64,000 bases of DNA from JBCCGL01 sp039029275. GTDB lineage: Bacteria; Pseudomonadota; Gammaproteobacteria; JBCCGL01. Within the stretch, counting starts at the first letter, position 1, and every line of letters starts with the position of its first letter. Below are positions 8,940 to 16,557 of this stretch, one piece after another. The stretch covers positions 1-64,000 of the forward strand of contig JBCCGL010000009.1 of assembly GCA_039029275.1 (NCBI GenBank), read 5' to 3'. Under the pieces are notes generated by a model. That model saw only the letters and a program-made list of their open reading frames with translations, did not search any database and had not been told where the DNA came from. The position numbers and the translations under genes are program-made.

Positions 8940-9848
8940 TTACCGGTATCGCGGCAAGAAAAGCGATTTGAATAACAGAAAATACTGACTGTAGATTCCG
9001 GCAATTCGAAGATAGCTAAATCCGCGAGCGAGAGGCTTGGGGTTGTGCTTAAGCTGTTTATACATCTTGTTGTACAGCCACAGGTTTAATCGGTCTTCAA
9101 GAGCTTTCTTTTGGTTCTCGGGTGCCAGTTTGACTGCCAGGTCTCGCAGGAACTCTCCGTCCTCTATCCAGTCGTTGATGATGTCAACGTTTGATCCACG
9201 ATTGTCCTCGTGCCTTCGAAAGCTGGCTTTCACATCTTTAATACCTGATATGGGGTACTTTGCTGACAAACGGCAAATTGCGACTATGTCCTGAAACATA
9301 TCCGTCTTTGACCTGAGGCCGCCGCTTTCTCGCAATCGTTCCGTATGAAAGAGTGTGTTGCAAAAATAGCTGGTGGTATCACCGTTTAGCCAACTAATCA
9401 GATAATTTGCCATCGACGATGTGTCGGCGTTATTTTCTACCTCTCTTAGAATATTTCCGTCGCCATCGATTATCCGCGAACCGCAGCGAAGCAATCCCGG
9501 CTCTTCCGAATCCGTCAGCGCCCCGACGCAAAGCTCTATCATATCTCGATCAATTGAATCATCGTCGTGGAAAAGCAAGAAGTATTTACCTGTCGCCTGC
9601 TCCAGACAAAAATTGAAATTTCCACTTGGCCCGATATTTTTTTTCTGGCGAAAATACTTCAAGCGAGGGTCGGAAATCGAACCAACCAGCGACTCGGTAT
9701 CGTCAGTGGAGCAATTGTCCGCGACGATCACCTCTATATTTTTGTACGTTTGACTTAGCGCATCGTTGATGGCGTGAGACAGTCTGCGGTCCGCACGGTT
9801 GTAGGTTGGTATCCCAATTGTGATCAATGGAGAATCGTTTTCAGTCAT
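8940..9848 (-). CDS. GT2-family glycosyltransferase
   Basis: 302 residues, inverting GT-A glycosyltransferase. It starts with ITIGIPTYNRAD and VIVADNCSTDDT (~40-51), and carries the metal-binding acidic motif HDDD at 94-97. The C-terminal third is basic and has no clear membrane span. It is a single gene between the hem operon and dsbD, convergent with hemY, with its own strong promoter upstream. Such isolated transferases often decorate lipopolysaccharide or capsule. The donor and acceptor are unknown. Confidence 0.85.
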   Translation of the reverse strand: MTENDSPLITIGIPTYNRADRRLSHAINDALSQTYKNIEVIVADNCSTDDTESLVGSISDPRLKYFRQKKNIGPSGNFNFCLEQATGKYFLLFHDDDSIDRDMIELCVGALTDSEEPGLLRCGSRIIDGDGNILREVENNADTSSMANYLISWLNGDTTSYFCNTLFHTERLRESGGLRSKTDMFQDIVAICRLSAKYPISGIKDVKASFRRHEDNRGSNVDIINDWIEDGEFLRDLAVKLAPENQKKALEDRLNLWLYNKMYKQLKHNPKPLARGFSYLRIAGIYSQYFLLFKSLFLPRYR

Positions 9849-9922
9849 GAGGTTTTCGAACTATATTTTGTAACGAAAGTGGAGCCGTGATTCAGTGGAT
9901 TGCGCGACGGCACCAGTGATTA

Positions 9923-9951
9923 ACTATAGTCTCACACGCACTATAGTCCAA
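9923..9951 (-). promoter_or_regulatory. Sigma70-type promoter with twin palindromic octamers
   Basis: On the minus strand, TTGGAC (9951-9946) and TATAGT (9928-9923) are separated by exactly 17 bases, a near-consensus promoter pointing at the glycosyltransferase that starts at 9848 (leader ~68 bases). The self-complementary octamer ACTATAGT occurs twice, at 9923-9930 and 9940-9947, 9 bases apart, overlapping the -10 and the end of the -35. The rest of the 289-base gap between this gene and dsbD shows no convincing gene. Confidence 0.6.
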
Positions 9952-10137
9952 CGCAGCCGTTTGGAAATCAGTTGTGTCACAAAATCCGTTTCTGTCGCGA
10001 AGACGAGAAAATCAAACAAACACGCATCGGAAGGTTGGCAACGCAAACGCACATCCAAGCTGATAAGTGATTCTATCGACCGGCTGAGATGGCGCACATA
10101 CACCAGCGGTTCAGTGGTCGCGATTTCGCTTTGACGT

Positions 10138-12351
10138 CTAACGCGCAAGCAGCTTAGAGAGGTGCGATGCAAAGCGCTCAGCGTTCATGAATCCGACTAC
10201 CCTGGAATTTGGAATTTCATTCCCGTCCGGACTGAAGAACAAAATTGCGGGAGGACCGAAGATCCCAATCTCGCCAAGCAGTGCTTGATCTACCTCGTCG
10301 TTTTGCGTTACGTCAGACTGCAACAGTTTTACCTCGCGCAAGTGTGCTTGCACGCGTTCATCCGTAAATGTGAAGGCCTCCATCTCTTTGCATGAAATGC
10401 ACCAGTCCGCGTAGAAATCGAGCATGGTAAATGACCCATTTGCGCGCGAGTTGCTCAGCTCTGCTTGTAAACCCTCCACACCTTTTATTTGCTTAAACTC
10501 CAAATGCTGTGCGTCTTGAGTATTGCCGCCGATGAACAGACCTTTAAGGGGCGTGAAGAAACTTGCCCCGCCACTCGCGGCGCCCACTGCCAGCATGAGT
10601 CCGTAGGCCAACAGTACAATGCCGATTGACTTTCTAAATGCCCTCCACCCGGCGTTCGCTTCGGGCAACGGCTCCAATGCCTTGAGGTAAACTGCGCTGG
10701 CGATTAGCAACAGCGCCGCCAGCCCCATTGTCGCGGCGAGCGGCAAGATGCGCTCCAACATCCAGATTGCCAAAGCCAATAGCAGAATGCCGAACACGGC
10801 TTTTATACCGTCCATCCATTGCCCGGCTTTGGGCAGCAGCGTACCTGCTGACGTTCCTATAATCATGAGCGGAATACCCATGCCGACGCTGAGTGCAAAC
10901 AGTGCTGCACCGCCAAGCACAGCGTCTCCGGTCTCCGCGATATAGATCAGTGCGCCAACCAGCGGTGCTGTGATGCACGGACCAACAATCAGCGCAGAAA
11001 GAAATCCCATAATGCCCACGCCAGCGTACGTTCCCCCTTTTTGCGAGTTGCTCCAACTTGTCAGACGCGACTGCCACGATGCCGGGATTTGCAGGTCGTA
11101 AAACCCGAACATCGACAAGGACAAGAGCGCAAACAAAATCGCAAACGCGCTGATGACCCAAGGGTTTTGGAACCAGATTTGGATGTTCTCACCCGAGAGT
11201 CCGACGGCGACACCCGCGATGGTGTATGTCACCGCCATTGCCAATACATAGACAAGCGATAATCGAAACGCTTTTCCGGTGGTCACCTCGTCGCCCTGTC
11301 CGACGATAATGCTGGATAAAATTGGCACCATTGGGAACACGCATGGGGTAAACGCCAAGCCAATGCCTAAGGCTAAAAAGATGAGGACTGTCCAGAACAA
11401 ACTCTCGTTTGCAATTGTGGCGGCGATCCGGTCTTGCTCGGTAAGCGCAGCCGTCGTTGTCGGCGCAGTCGCGGTGCCGGCTGGCGTCAGGTTTACTGGT
11501 ATTGACTGTTTCTGCGGTGGATAGCAGATTCCAAGATCAGCACAACCCTGATACCCAACCACCAAATTGGCTTCAATCGGCGCAGCGAAATTATTCAGCG
11601 GTAACTTCACCAGTAATTCGCCGCGATGGATCTCGGATTCACCGAAATAAGCGTCGTTGATGACTTCACCTGTCGGTGCGACCGGTTCTCCCAGCGTTAC
11701 CCCCGATCCGTTTTCCAGCGCAAAGCTGAGTTTCTTGTCGTACAGGTAGTAGCCTTCTGCAATATCCCAGCGAACGGGAAGTTCACCGTTGCGGACGGGT
11801 AGCACAGATATCGGGAACGCTTGTTCTGGCGATAAGATATCCGGTTCGCCACTGTCTGAACTTGCAAGCGACAAGAGACTGGACAGTGTGGAGGTGTTGG
11901 ACGGAGCCGGCAACATCGCGACGGTGATTTCTTGCTTTAATGGTGGGTAGCAAACACCGATATCCGCGCATCCCTGAGACTGAATTTGCGCCACAAATGA
12001 GGAGACTCCGTCGGAGGCGACAACCGGGACAGTAATGCTCACCTTGTCTCTATATGTTTCGACCTCGCCAAAAAACTCATCCACTTCCACTTTGCCCGCC
12101 GGGATGGATGGTGCACCCAGTGTTACACCGTCGCTTAACGACGAGAAGGCGAACTTTTTGCGATAGAGATAGTAGCCTTCAGCTATGTCAAAGCTGATCT
12201 TTAGATTTCCGTCGCCGGTCATGGTCGCGGCGCTCGCGAAGGCGACTTCAGGGTCGAGGAGTTCTTCGCCAAAGCTGTCGGTTTGCGCATGCGCGAAGTT
12301 CATCGACGCGAAAATACCAATTAGCGCCAAACGTAAGATGCGTGAGATCAT
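10138..12351 (-). CDS. dsbD: Thiol:disulfide interchange protein DsbD with two N-terminal alpha domains
   Basis: 737 residues from the ATG at 12351. DsbD carries electrons from cytoplasmic thioredoxin to periplasmic disulfide isomerases and cytochrome c maturation factors. After a signal peptide (~22 residues) come two consecutive DsbD-alpha domains, each with the EGYYLY signature and a Cys pair: Cys128/Cys134 and Cys270/Cys276. The transmembrane beta domain has eight spans with FTPCVFPMVP (Cys337) and VGPCITAP (Cys459). The C-terminal thioredoxin-like gamma domain has DWCISC (Cys651/Cys654). Classical DsbD has one alpha domain, so the N-terminal part is duplicated and the protein is longer than the ~565 residues of E. 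coli DsbD. Its place before fxsA and groES fits the common gammaproteobacterial order. Confidence 0.95.
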   Translation of the reverse strand: MISRILRLALIGIFASMNFAHAQTDSFGEELLDPEVAFASAATMTGDGNLKISFDIAEGYYLYRKKFAFSSLSDGVTLGAPSIPAGKVEVDEFFGEVETYRDKVSITVPVVASDGVSSFVAQIQSQGCADIGVCYPPLKQEITVAMLPAPSNTSTLSSLLSLASSDSGEPDILSPEQAFPISVLPVRNGELPVRWDIAEGYYLYDKKLSFALENGSGVTLGEPVAPTGEVINDAYFGESEIHRGELLVKLPLNNFAAPIEANLVVGYQGCADLGICYPPQKQSIPVNLTPAGTATAPTTTAALTEQDRIAATIANESLFWTVLIFLALGIGLAFTPCVFPMVPILSSIIVGQGDEVTTGKAFRLSLVYVLAMAVTYTIAGVAVGLSGENIQIWFQNPWVISAFAILFALLSLSMFGFYDLQIPASWQSRLTSWSNSQKGGTYAGVGIMGFLSALIVGPCITAPLVGALIYIAETGDAVLGGAALFALSVGMGIPLMIIGTSAGTLLPKAGQWMDGIKAVFGILLLALAIWMLERILPLAATMGLAALLLIASAVYLKALEPLPEANAGWRAFRKSIGIVLLAYGLMLAVGAASGGASFFTPLKGLFIGGNTQDAQHLEFKQIKGVEGLQAELSNSRANGSFTMLDFYADWCISCKEMEAFTFTDERVQAHLREVKLLQSDVTQNDEVDQALLGEIGIFGPPAILFFSPDGNEIPNSRVVGFMNAERFASHLSKLLAR

Positions 12352-12581
12352 AAACAATGGATAAGGGTGCAGTTCACGATGCCTGTGACATTGATAGCGT
12401 GCATGAGTTCGTGGGCGGTGATTACGTATGAGTGTATACGAGTTAAACGAATCCCACTCTAAACTATTTCCCCAACGGACATTTTTTCCCTGACGTAATA
12501 CACCTAACTGAAATCGTTGCTTGAGTTTTCTGGACTGAACGCCATATCCTGTGTGTTAACCCGTTGGAGGTTATAGCGTAA

Positions 12582-13055
12582 ATGCCGTTACTTTTTATCC
12601 TATTCATTGCAATGCCCATTATCGAAATATGGGTATTAATTGAAGTTGGCTCGAAGATCGGGGTGCTCAATACAATAGGCCTGGTCATCCTGACTGCGAT
12701 AGTTGGCACAGCGATGCTTCGCAGTCAGGGATTATCCATGCTTGCGCGCGTGCGCCAACAAATGGCCAATAACCAGCTGCCCGCAACCGAAATCCTTGAG
12801 GGCATGATGTTGGTGATCGGGGGTGCGCTATTACTGACTCCGGGGTTTGTTACAGACGCTATCGGTTTTATGTGCCTGCTTCCGTTCACCCGGCAAATTA
12901 TTGTGGCCGCCGCAGTATCACGCTTCACGGTGCGCGGTTTCAGCGCCTACCAATCAAATGGCAATCACCACGGCGATCCCGGCGCTCGTCAACCTCGATC
13001 GTCTGACCACACACGAAATGGCGCGATCGAAGGGGAGTTTCGCCGCGAGGATTAG
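12582..13055 (+). CDS. fxsA: FxsA family membrane protein
   Basis: 157 residues. The N-terminal LFILFIAMPIIEIWVLIEVGS and the central LTPGFVTDAIGFMCLLPFTR are the hallmarks of FxsA, a small inner-membrane protein; in E. coli it relieves exclusion of phage T7 by F plasmid PifA. Three to four hydrophobic segments fill residues 1-110; the tail is polar. A GGAGG ribosome-binding site precedes the start. It lies between dsbD (divergent) and groES, its normal neighbourhood, but a sulfotransferase gene now separates it from groES. Confidence 0.92.
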   Translation: MPLLFILFIAMPIIEIWVLIEVGSKIGVLNTIGLVILTAIVGTAMLRSQGLSMLARVRQQMANNQLPATEILEGMMLVIGGALLLTPGFVTDAIGFMCLLPFTRQIIVAAAVSRFTVRGFSAYQSNGNHHGDPGARQPRSSDHTRNGAIEGEFRRED

Positions 13056-13058
13056 CGT

Positions 13059-13096
13059 GGGATGCGGAGACACAACAGATCCTGTGAACGCATCCC
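13059..13096. terminator. Hairpin between convergent fxsA and sulfotransferase genes
   Basis: GGGATGCG and CGCATCCC form a perfect 8-base stem around a 22-base loop in the gap between two convergent genes. There is no clean T-run on either strand, so it is at best a weak bidirectional terminator. Confidence 0.35.
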
Positions 13097-13136
13097 GCTT
13101 CGACGATTTTCGGTTTAAGCTCAAACGCGCCGATCG

Positions 13137-14018
13137 CTATTTGGCAATGAGTCGTTTGCCGTAATCCCAGTGGTCCAAGCTAATGCCAATTGCTTCTTCC
13201 AGTGCAGGTTTTCTTGGAAAAAATACACTGTGCAAAAACTCTATGTCCTCGCGGCCCACAACCCTGGATTTTAGGAAGTTGAATCGGTCGAAAATTCCTC
13301 CTAATTTTTCTTTTTTAATCAGCAGTTTAGCCGGCCCTGCATAGTAGGCGATGGCACTTCGTGTGTAGCTCCAGGTTTTGTGTTTACTCTTTTTGATGAT
13401 GGGCACGAACTGATCATCCAAATCCAGAAACTGGTAGACCTTCTTGATTCCTGCCGATGGATCTGCCAAAACGTCGAGCTCGAAATTCAGGATGAGCGTT
13501 CTGTCCTGTGAGTAGAATTCGCGCCACGCCGCGATGTAGTCTTCGTAGTAGCCGTATTCAAGCAGTCGTATCTTCGGCAGCTCGAGCGCGCAACGCTTGA
13601 GGCCAAAAAGAGGTGGGACATTGCCTGCCTGAAGCTGATGACGATAGGCAGATAAAGCGCGATGAACCGGATCGCGGAGTAGCATAATGATTTTGGCGTC
13701 AGGCATGTCGCCATGCACGAGTTCCGGTATCGAAGGAAGCGATTCATCGAACGCGATGATATTACTCTTGTTGTGCCAATAGGGAATCCTGTCGTAAAGA
13801 TAAGTAGTTGACGCTTCTCCGATCAAGAGCTCAGGGTCGCAATCTTTGAAGTGATCATAGTACCAGTCTTCACCCTGTCGATACTTTTCAACCCCACCGA
13901 AGTAATGGATTTCCTTTCTGGTCGGTAGACTGGTGGCTGGATGCTGGCTGATTTTATCCCACAACCACGAAGTCCCGGACTTTTGCGCACCGATCAGCAG
14001 GAAATTAGGTTTTTTCAA
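13137..14018 (-). CDS. Sulfotransferase (heparan-type domain)
   Basis: 293 residues if started at the TTG at 14018, preferred because GAAGGA lies 5 bases upstream and the first residues KKPNFLLIGAQKSGTSWLW begin the family domain directly. An ATG at 14072 would add 18 poorly conserved residues. The PAPS 5'-phosphosulfate loop is GAQKSGTSW, and the 3'-phosphate site is MLLRDPVHRALSAY (~111-124). It is similar in layout to heparan-type sulfotransferases and should sulfate a sugar or other hydroxyl. It stands alone, opposite in strand to its neighbours, between fxsA and groES. The acceptor is unknown. Confidence 0.8.
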   Translation of the reverse strand: MKKPNFLLIGAQKSGTSWLWDKISQHPATSLPTRKEIHYFGGVEKYRQGEDWYYDHFKDCDPELLIGEASTTYLYDRIPYWHNKSNIIAFDESLPSIPELVHGDMPDAKIIMLLRDPVHRALSAYRHQLQAGNVPPLFGLKRCALELPKIRLLEYGYYEDYIAAWREFYSQDRTLILNFELDVLADPSAGIKKVYQFLDLDDQFVPIIKKSKHKTWSYTRSAIAYYAGPAKLLIKKEKLGGIFDRFNFLKSRVVGREDIEFLHSVFFPRKPALEEAIGISLDHWDYGKRLIAK

Positions 14019-14341
14019 AATAGTCCTTCGATTACTGGAAGTACTTTGCAACGAAGAAGTGTAGACGAGCATCAATCAAATATGTTGAGCCTCTCATCAC
14101 GATATTGAATGACCATGGACGCCTGGATACGGTGTAGAAAACAGAATCTGACTCATGCTTTTGTGATTATCAAATTGACGATGTGATCGAACTGCTGAAC
14201 TGCCGTGATTTAGGAAACCACCGCGTTCTCAAGCGCAAAATCAGTGCCAGCGATGAACCTGCGCCGCGGCACCCTCGGGCGCGTAATCAGCTCTGTGGCT
14301 ATTTTTCGGTGTTATCTACATGAATATACCGGCGGCAACCC

Positions 14342-14369
14342 TTGATTTTGGGAAACTCGCCGCTATTAT
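14342..14369 (+). promoter_or_regulatory. groESL promoter
   Basis: TTGATT at 14342-14347 and TATTAT at 14364-14369 with a 16-base spacer form a good sigma70 promoter. It ends where the CIRCE operator begins, so HrcA bound there would cover the transcription start. No good heat-shock sigma32 -10 (CCCCAT-like) is seen. The remainder of the 14019-14443 gap, upstream of this promoter, contains nothing recognisable. Confidence 0.65.
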
Positions 14370-14395
14370 TAGCACTCGCTGATAGCGAGTGCTAA
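14369..14395. promoter_or_regulatory. CIRCE operator (HrcA binding site)
   Basis: TTAGCACTC-N9-GAGTGCTAA, a perfect match to the CIRCE inverted repeat. HrcA represses chaperone operons at this site and releases it on heat stress. It lies 48 bases before the groES start. hrcA itself is not in the window. Confidence 0.97.
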
Positions 14396-14443
14396 TAAGC
14401 ACCCTTTTAACGACTAATTCTTTCGATTTTGGAGAAGGTAATA

Positions 14444-14731
14444 ATGAACATTCGTCCGTTGCATGATCGTGTGGTCATCAAGCGTATGGAAGAAGAGCGC
14501 ACCAGCGCTGGTGGCATTGTGATCCCCGATACAGCAACAGAAAAGCCCGCACGCGGCACCGTTGTCGCCGTCGGTAACGGCAAGGTCGCTGAAAATGGCG
14601 AAGTCCGTCCTCTCGACGTCAAAGTTGGCGACGAAGTCCTCTTCGGCAAATACTCCGGTACCGAACTGCGAGTAGAGGGCGAAGACGTACTCGTCATGCG
14701 TGAAGACGACATCATGGCCGTTGTCGGTTAA
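14444..14731 (+). CDS. groES: Co-chaperonin GroES
   Basis: 95 residues from the ATG at 14444, which has GGAGAAGG 4-11 bases upstream; an in-frame TTG 15 bases earlier falls before this ribosome-binding site and is unlikely. MNIRPLHDRVVIKR, the flexible mobile loop EERTSAGGIVIPDTA and the C-terminal EDDIMAVV are typical. It forms the heptameric lid of the GroEL cage. First gene of the groESL operon, controlled by the CIRCE element. Confidence 0.98.
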   Translation: MNIRPLHDRVVIKRMEEERTSAGGIVIPDTATEKPARGTVVAVGNGKVAENGEVRPLDVKVGDEVLFGKYSGTELRVEGEDVLVMREDDIMAVVG

Positions 14732-14782
14732 TCCGCAATCCAGATTATTCAGAAAATTCAATAGATTTAGAGGCTTAGGACA

Positions 14783-16426
14783 ATGAGTGCTAAAGACGTA
14801 TATTTCAGTGATGACGCTCGCAGCCGTATGCTGCGTGGTGTTGACGTTCTCGCTAACGCGGTGAAGGTCACCCTCGGCCCCAAAGGCCGCAACGTCGTTC
14901 TGGACAAATCATTCGGCGCGCCGAACGTGACCAAAGACGGTGTTTCGGTTGCCAAAGAAATCGAGCTGAAAGACAAATTCGAAAACATGGGTGCACAAAT
15001 GGTGAAAGAGGTTGCTTCAAAAACCTCTGACATTGCGGGCGACGGCACCACCACCGCGACCGTTCTGGCGCAGACGATCGTTCGCGAGGGCTTGAAATCA
15101 GTCGCTGCGGGCATGAACCCTATGGACCTCAAGCGTGGCATCGACAAAGCTGTCGCAAGTGCTGTTGAGAGTCTGGCTGGCGCTTCTGCTCCTTGTAACG
15201 ATTACAAAGAAATCGAGCAGGTCGGTTCTATCTCGGCGAACTCTGATTCTTCAATCGGCGAAATCATCGCGCAGGCGATGGAAAAAGTCGGCAAAGAGGG
15301 TGTTATCACCGTTGAAGAAGGTCAGTCTCTGGCGAATGAACTCGACGTTGTTGAAGGTATGCAGTTTGATCGCGGGTACCTCTCGCCCTACTTCATTAAC
15401 AACCAGGAACAAATGAGCGCCGAGCTCGAAGACCCGTTCATCCTCTTGTTTGACAAGAAAATTTCCAACATCCGTGACTTGCTCCCGACCCTCGAAGCGG
15501 TCGCCAAAGCGAGCCGTCCGCTGCTGATCATCGCAGAAGATGTTGAAGGTGAGGCGCTTGCGACGCTGGTTGTGAACAGCATGCGCGGTATTGTGAAAGT
15601 CTGCGCGGTTAAAGCGCCGGGCTTCGGCGATCGCCGCAAAGCAATGCTGCAGGACATCGCGATCCTGACCGGTGGTCAAGTGATCTCTGAAGAGGTTGGC
15701 CTTTCACTGGAAAAAGTCACCCTTGAAGACCTCGGTACCGCAAAACGCGTCACCGTCGACAAAGAAAACACCACTGTAGTTGATGGCGCCGGTGAGAAAG
15801 CGGAAATCGACGGCCGCGTTGAGCAGATTCGTGCGCAGATCGAGCAATCAACCTCTGAGTACGACAAAGAAAAACTGCAGGAACGCGTTGCCAAACTCGC
15901 TGGCGGCGTAGCGGTGATCAAAGTCGGTGCTGCAACCGAAGTTGAGATGAAAGAAAAGAAAGACCGCGTCGACGACGCTCTGCACGCTACCCGTGCGGCA
16001 GTTGAAGAGGGCATCGTTGCCGGTGGGGGCGTTGCATTGCTGCGCGCTTCTGCTGCGATCGCCGATCTCACAGGTGACAACGAAGATCAAAACGTTGGCA
16101 TCAGCATCGCACGCCGCGCCATGCAAGAGCCGCTGCGTCAGATCGTATCTAACGCTGGCGACGAAGCGTCAGTTGTTGTCAACAACGTTGCGGAAGGCGA
16201 AGGTAACTACGGTTACAACGCTGCCACCGGTGAGTACGGTGACATCGTTGAAATGGGTATCCTCGACCCGACCAAAGTCACCCGTTCCGCTTTGCAAAAC
16301 GCAGGTTCAGTCGCGGGTCTGATGATCACTACCGAAGCCATGGTTGCTGACGCACCAAAAGACGACTCAGCAGCACCTGCTATGCCTGACATGGGTGGCA
16401 TGGGTGGTATGGGCGGAATGATGTAA
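14783..16426 (+). CDS. groEL: Chaperonin GroEL
   Basis: 547 residues, exact family length. ATP-driven protein-folding chamber of two seven-membered rings. Visible landmarks are TLGPKGRNVVLDKSFG and DGTTTATVLAQ near the ATP site, GGGVALLRA in the equatorial domain, and the Gly-Gly-Met repeat tail ending in MGGMGGMM. It follows groES by 51 bases and is closed by a strong terminator, so the two genes form a complete operon under HrcA/CIRCE control. Codon use is strongly biased, as expected for a very abundant protein. Confidence 0.99.
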   Translation: MSAKDVYFSDDARSRMLRGVDVLANAVKVTLGPKGRNVVLDKSFGAPNVTKDGVSVAKEIELKDKFENMGAQMVKEVASKTSDIAGDGTTTATVLAQTIVREGLKSVAAGMNPMDLKRGIDKAVASAVESLAGASAPCNDYKEIEQVGSISANSDSSIGEIIAQAMEKVGKEGVITVEEGQSLANELDVVEGMQFDRGYLSPYFINNQEQMSAELEDPFILLFDKKISNIRDLLPTLEAVAKASRPLLIIAEDVEGEALATLVVNSMRGIVKVCAVKAPGFGDRRKAMLQDIAILTGGQVISEEVGLSLEKVTLEDLGTAKRVTVDKENTTVVDGAGEKAEIDGRVEQIRAQIEQSTSEYDKEKLQERVAKLAGGVAVIKVGAATEVEMKEKKDRVDDALHATRAAVEEGIVAGGGVALLRASAAIADLTGDNEDQNVGISIARRAMQEPLRQIVSNAGDEASVVVNNVAEGEGNYGYNAATGEYGDIVEMGILDPTKVTRSALQNAGSVAGLMITTEAMVADAPKDDSAAPAMPDMGGMGGMGGMM

Positions 16427-16450
16427 ATCTCCCTCCCTGATCTGAGTTAA

Positions 16451-16479
16451 AAAGCCCCGCTTAGCGGGGCTTTTTTTTT
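16451..16479 (+). terminator. groESL terminator
   Basis: AAAGCCCCGC-TTA-GCGGGGCTTT hairpin directly followed by a run of nine T, 25 bases after the groEL stop codon. Confidence 0.95.
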
Positions 16480-16557
16480 GCCCAAACAAGTGCTTGGCGG
16501 CGTTAACTAATTCTACATTTTCGACATTTGAGGCCGCTACTAACTTCAGAATATAAA

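Noticed and set aside
8792..8971. A 59-codon frame on the plus strand between hemY and the GT2 gene.
   Set aside because: It has no clear ribosome-binding site, matches no family I recognise and overlaps the end of the GT2 gene on the other strand by 32 bases.
9895..10134. A 79-codon plus-strand frame in the gap between GT2 and dsbD.
   Set aside because: Its low-complexity Arg/Ser/Thr-rich product matches no family, and the region is better explained as the GT2 promoter.
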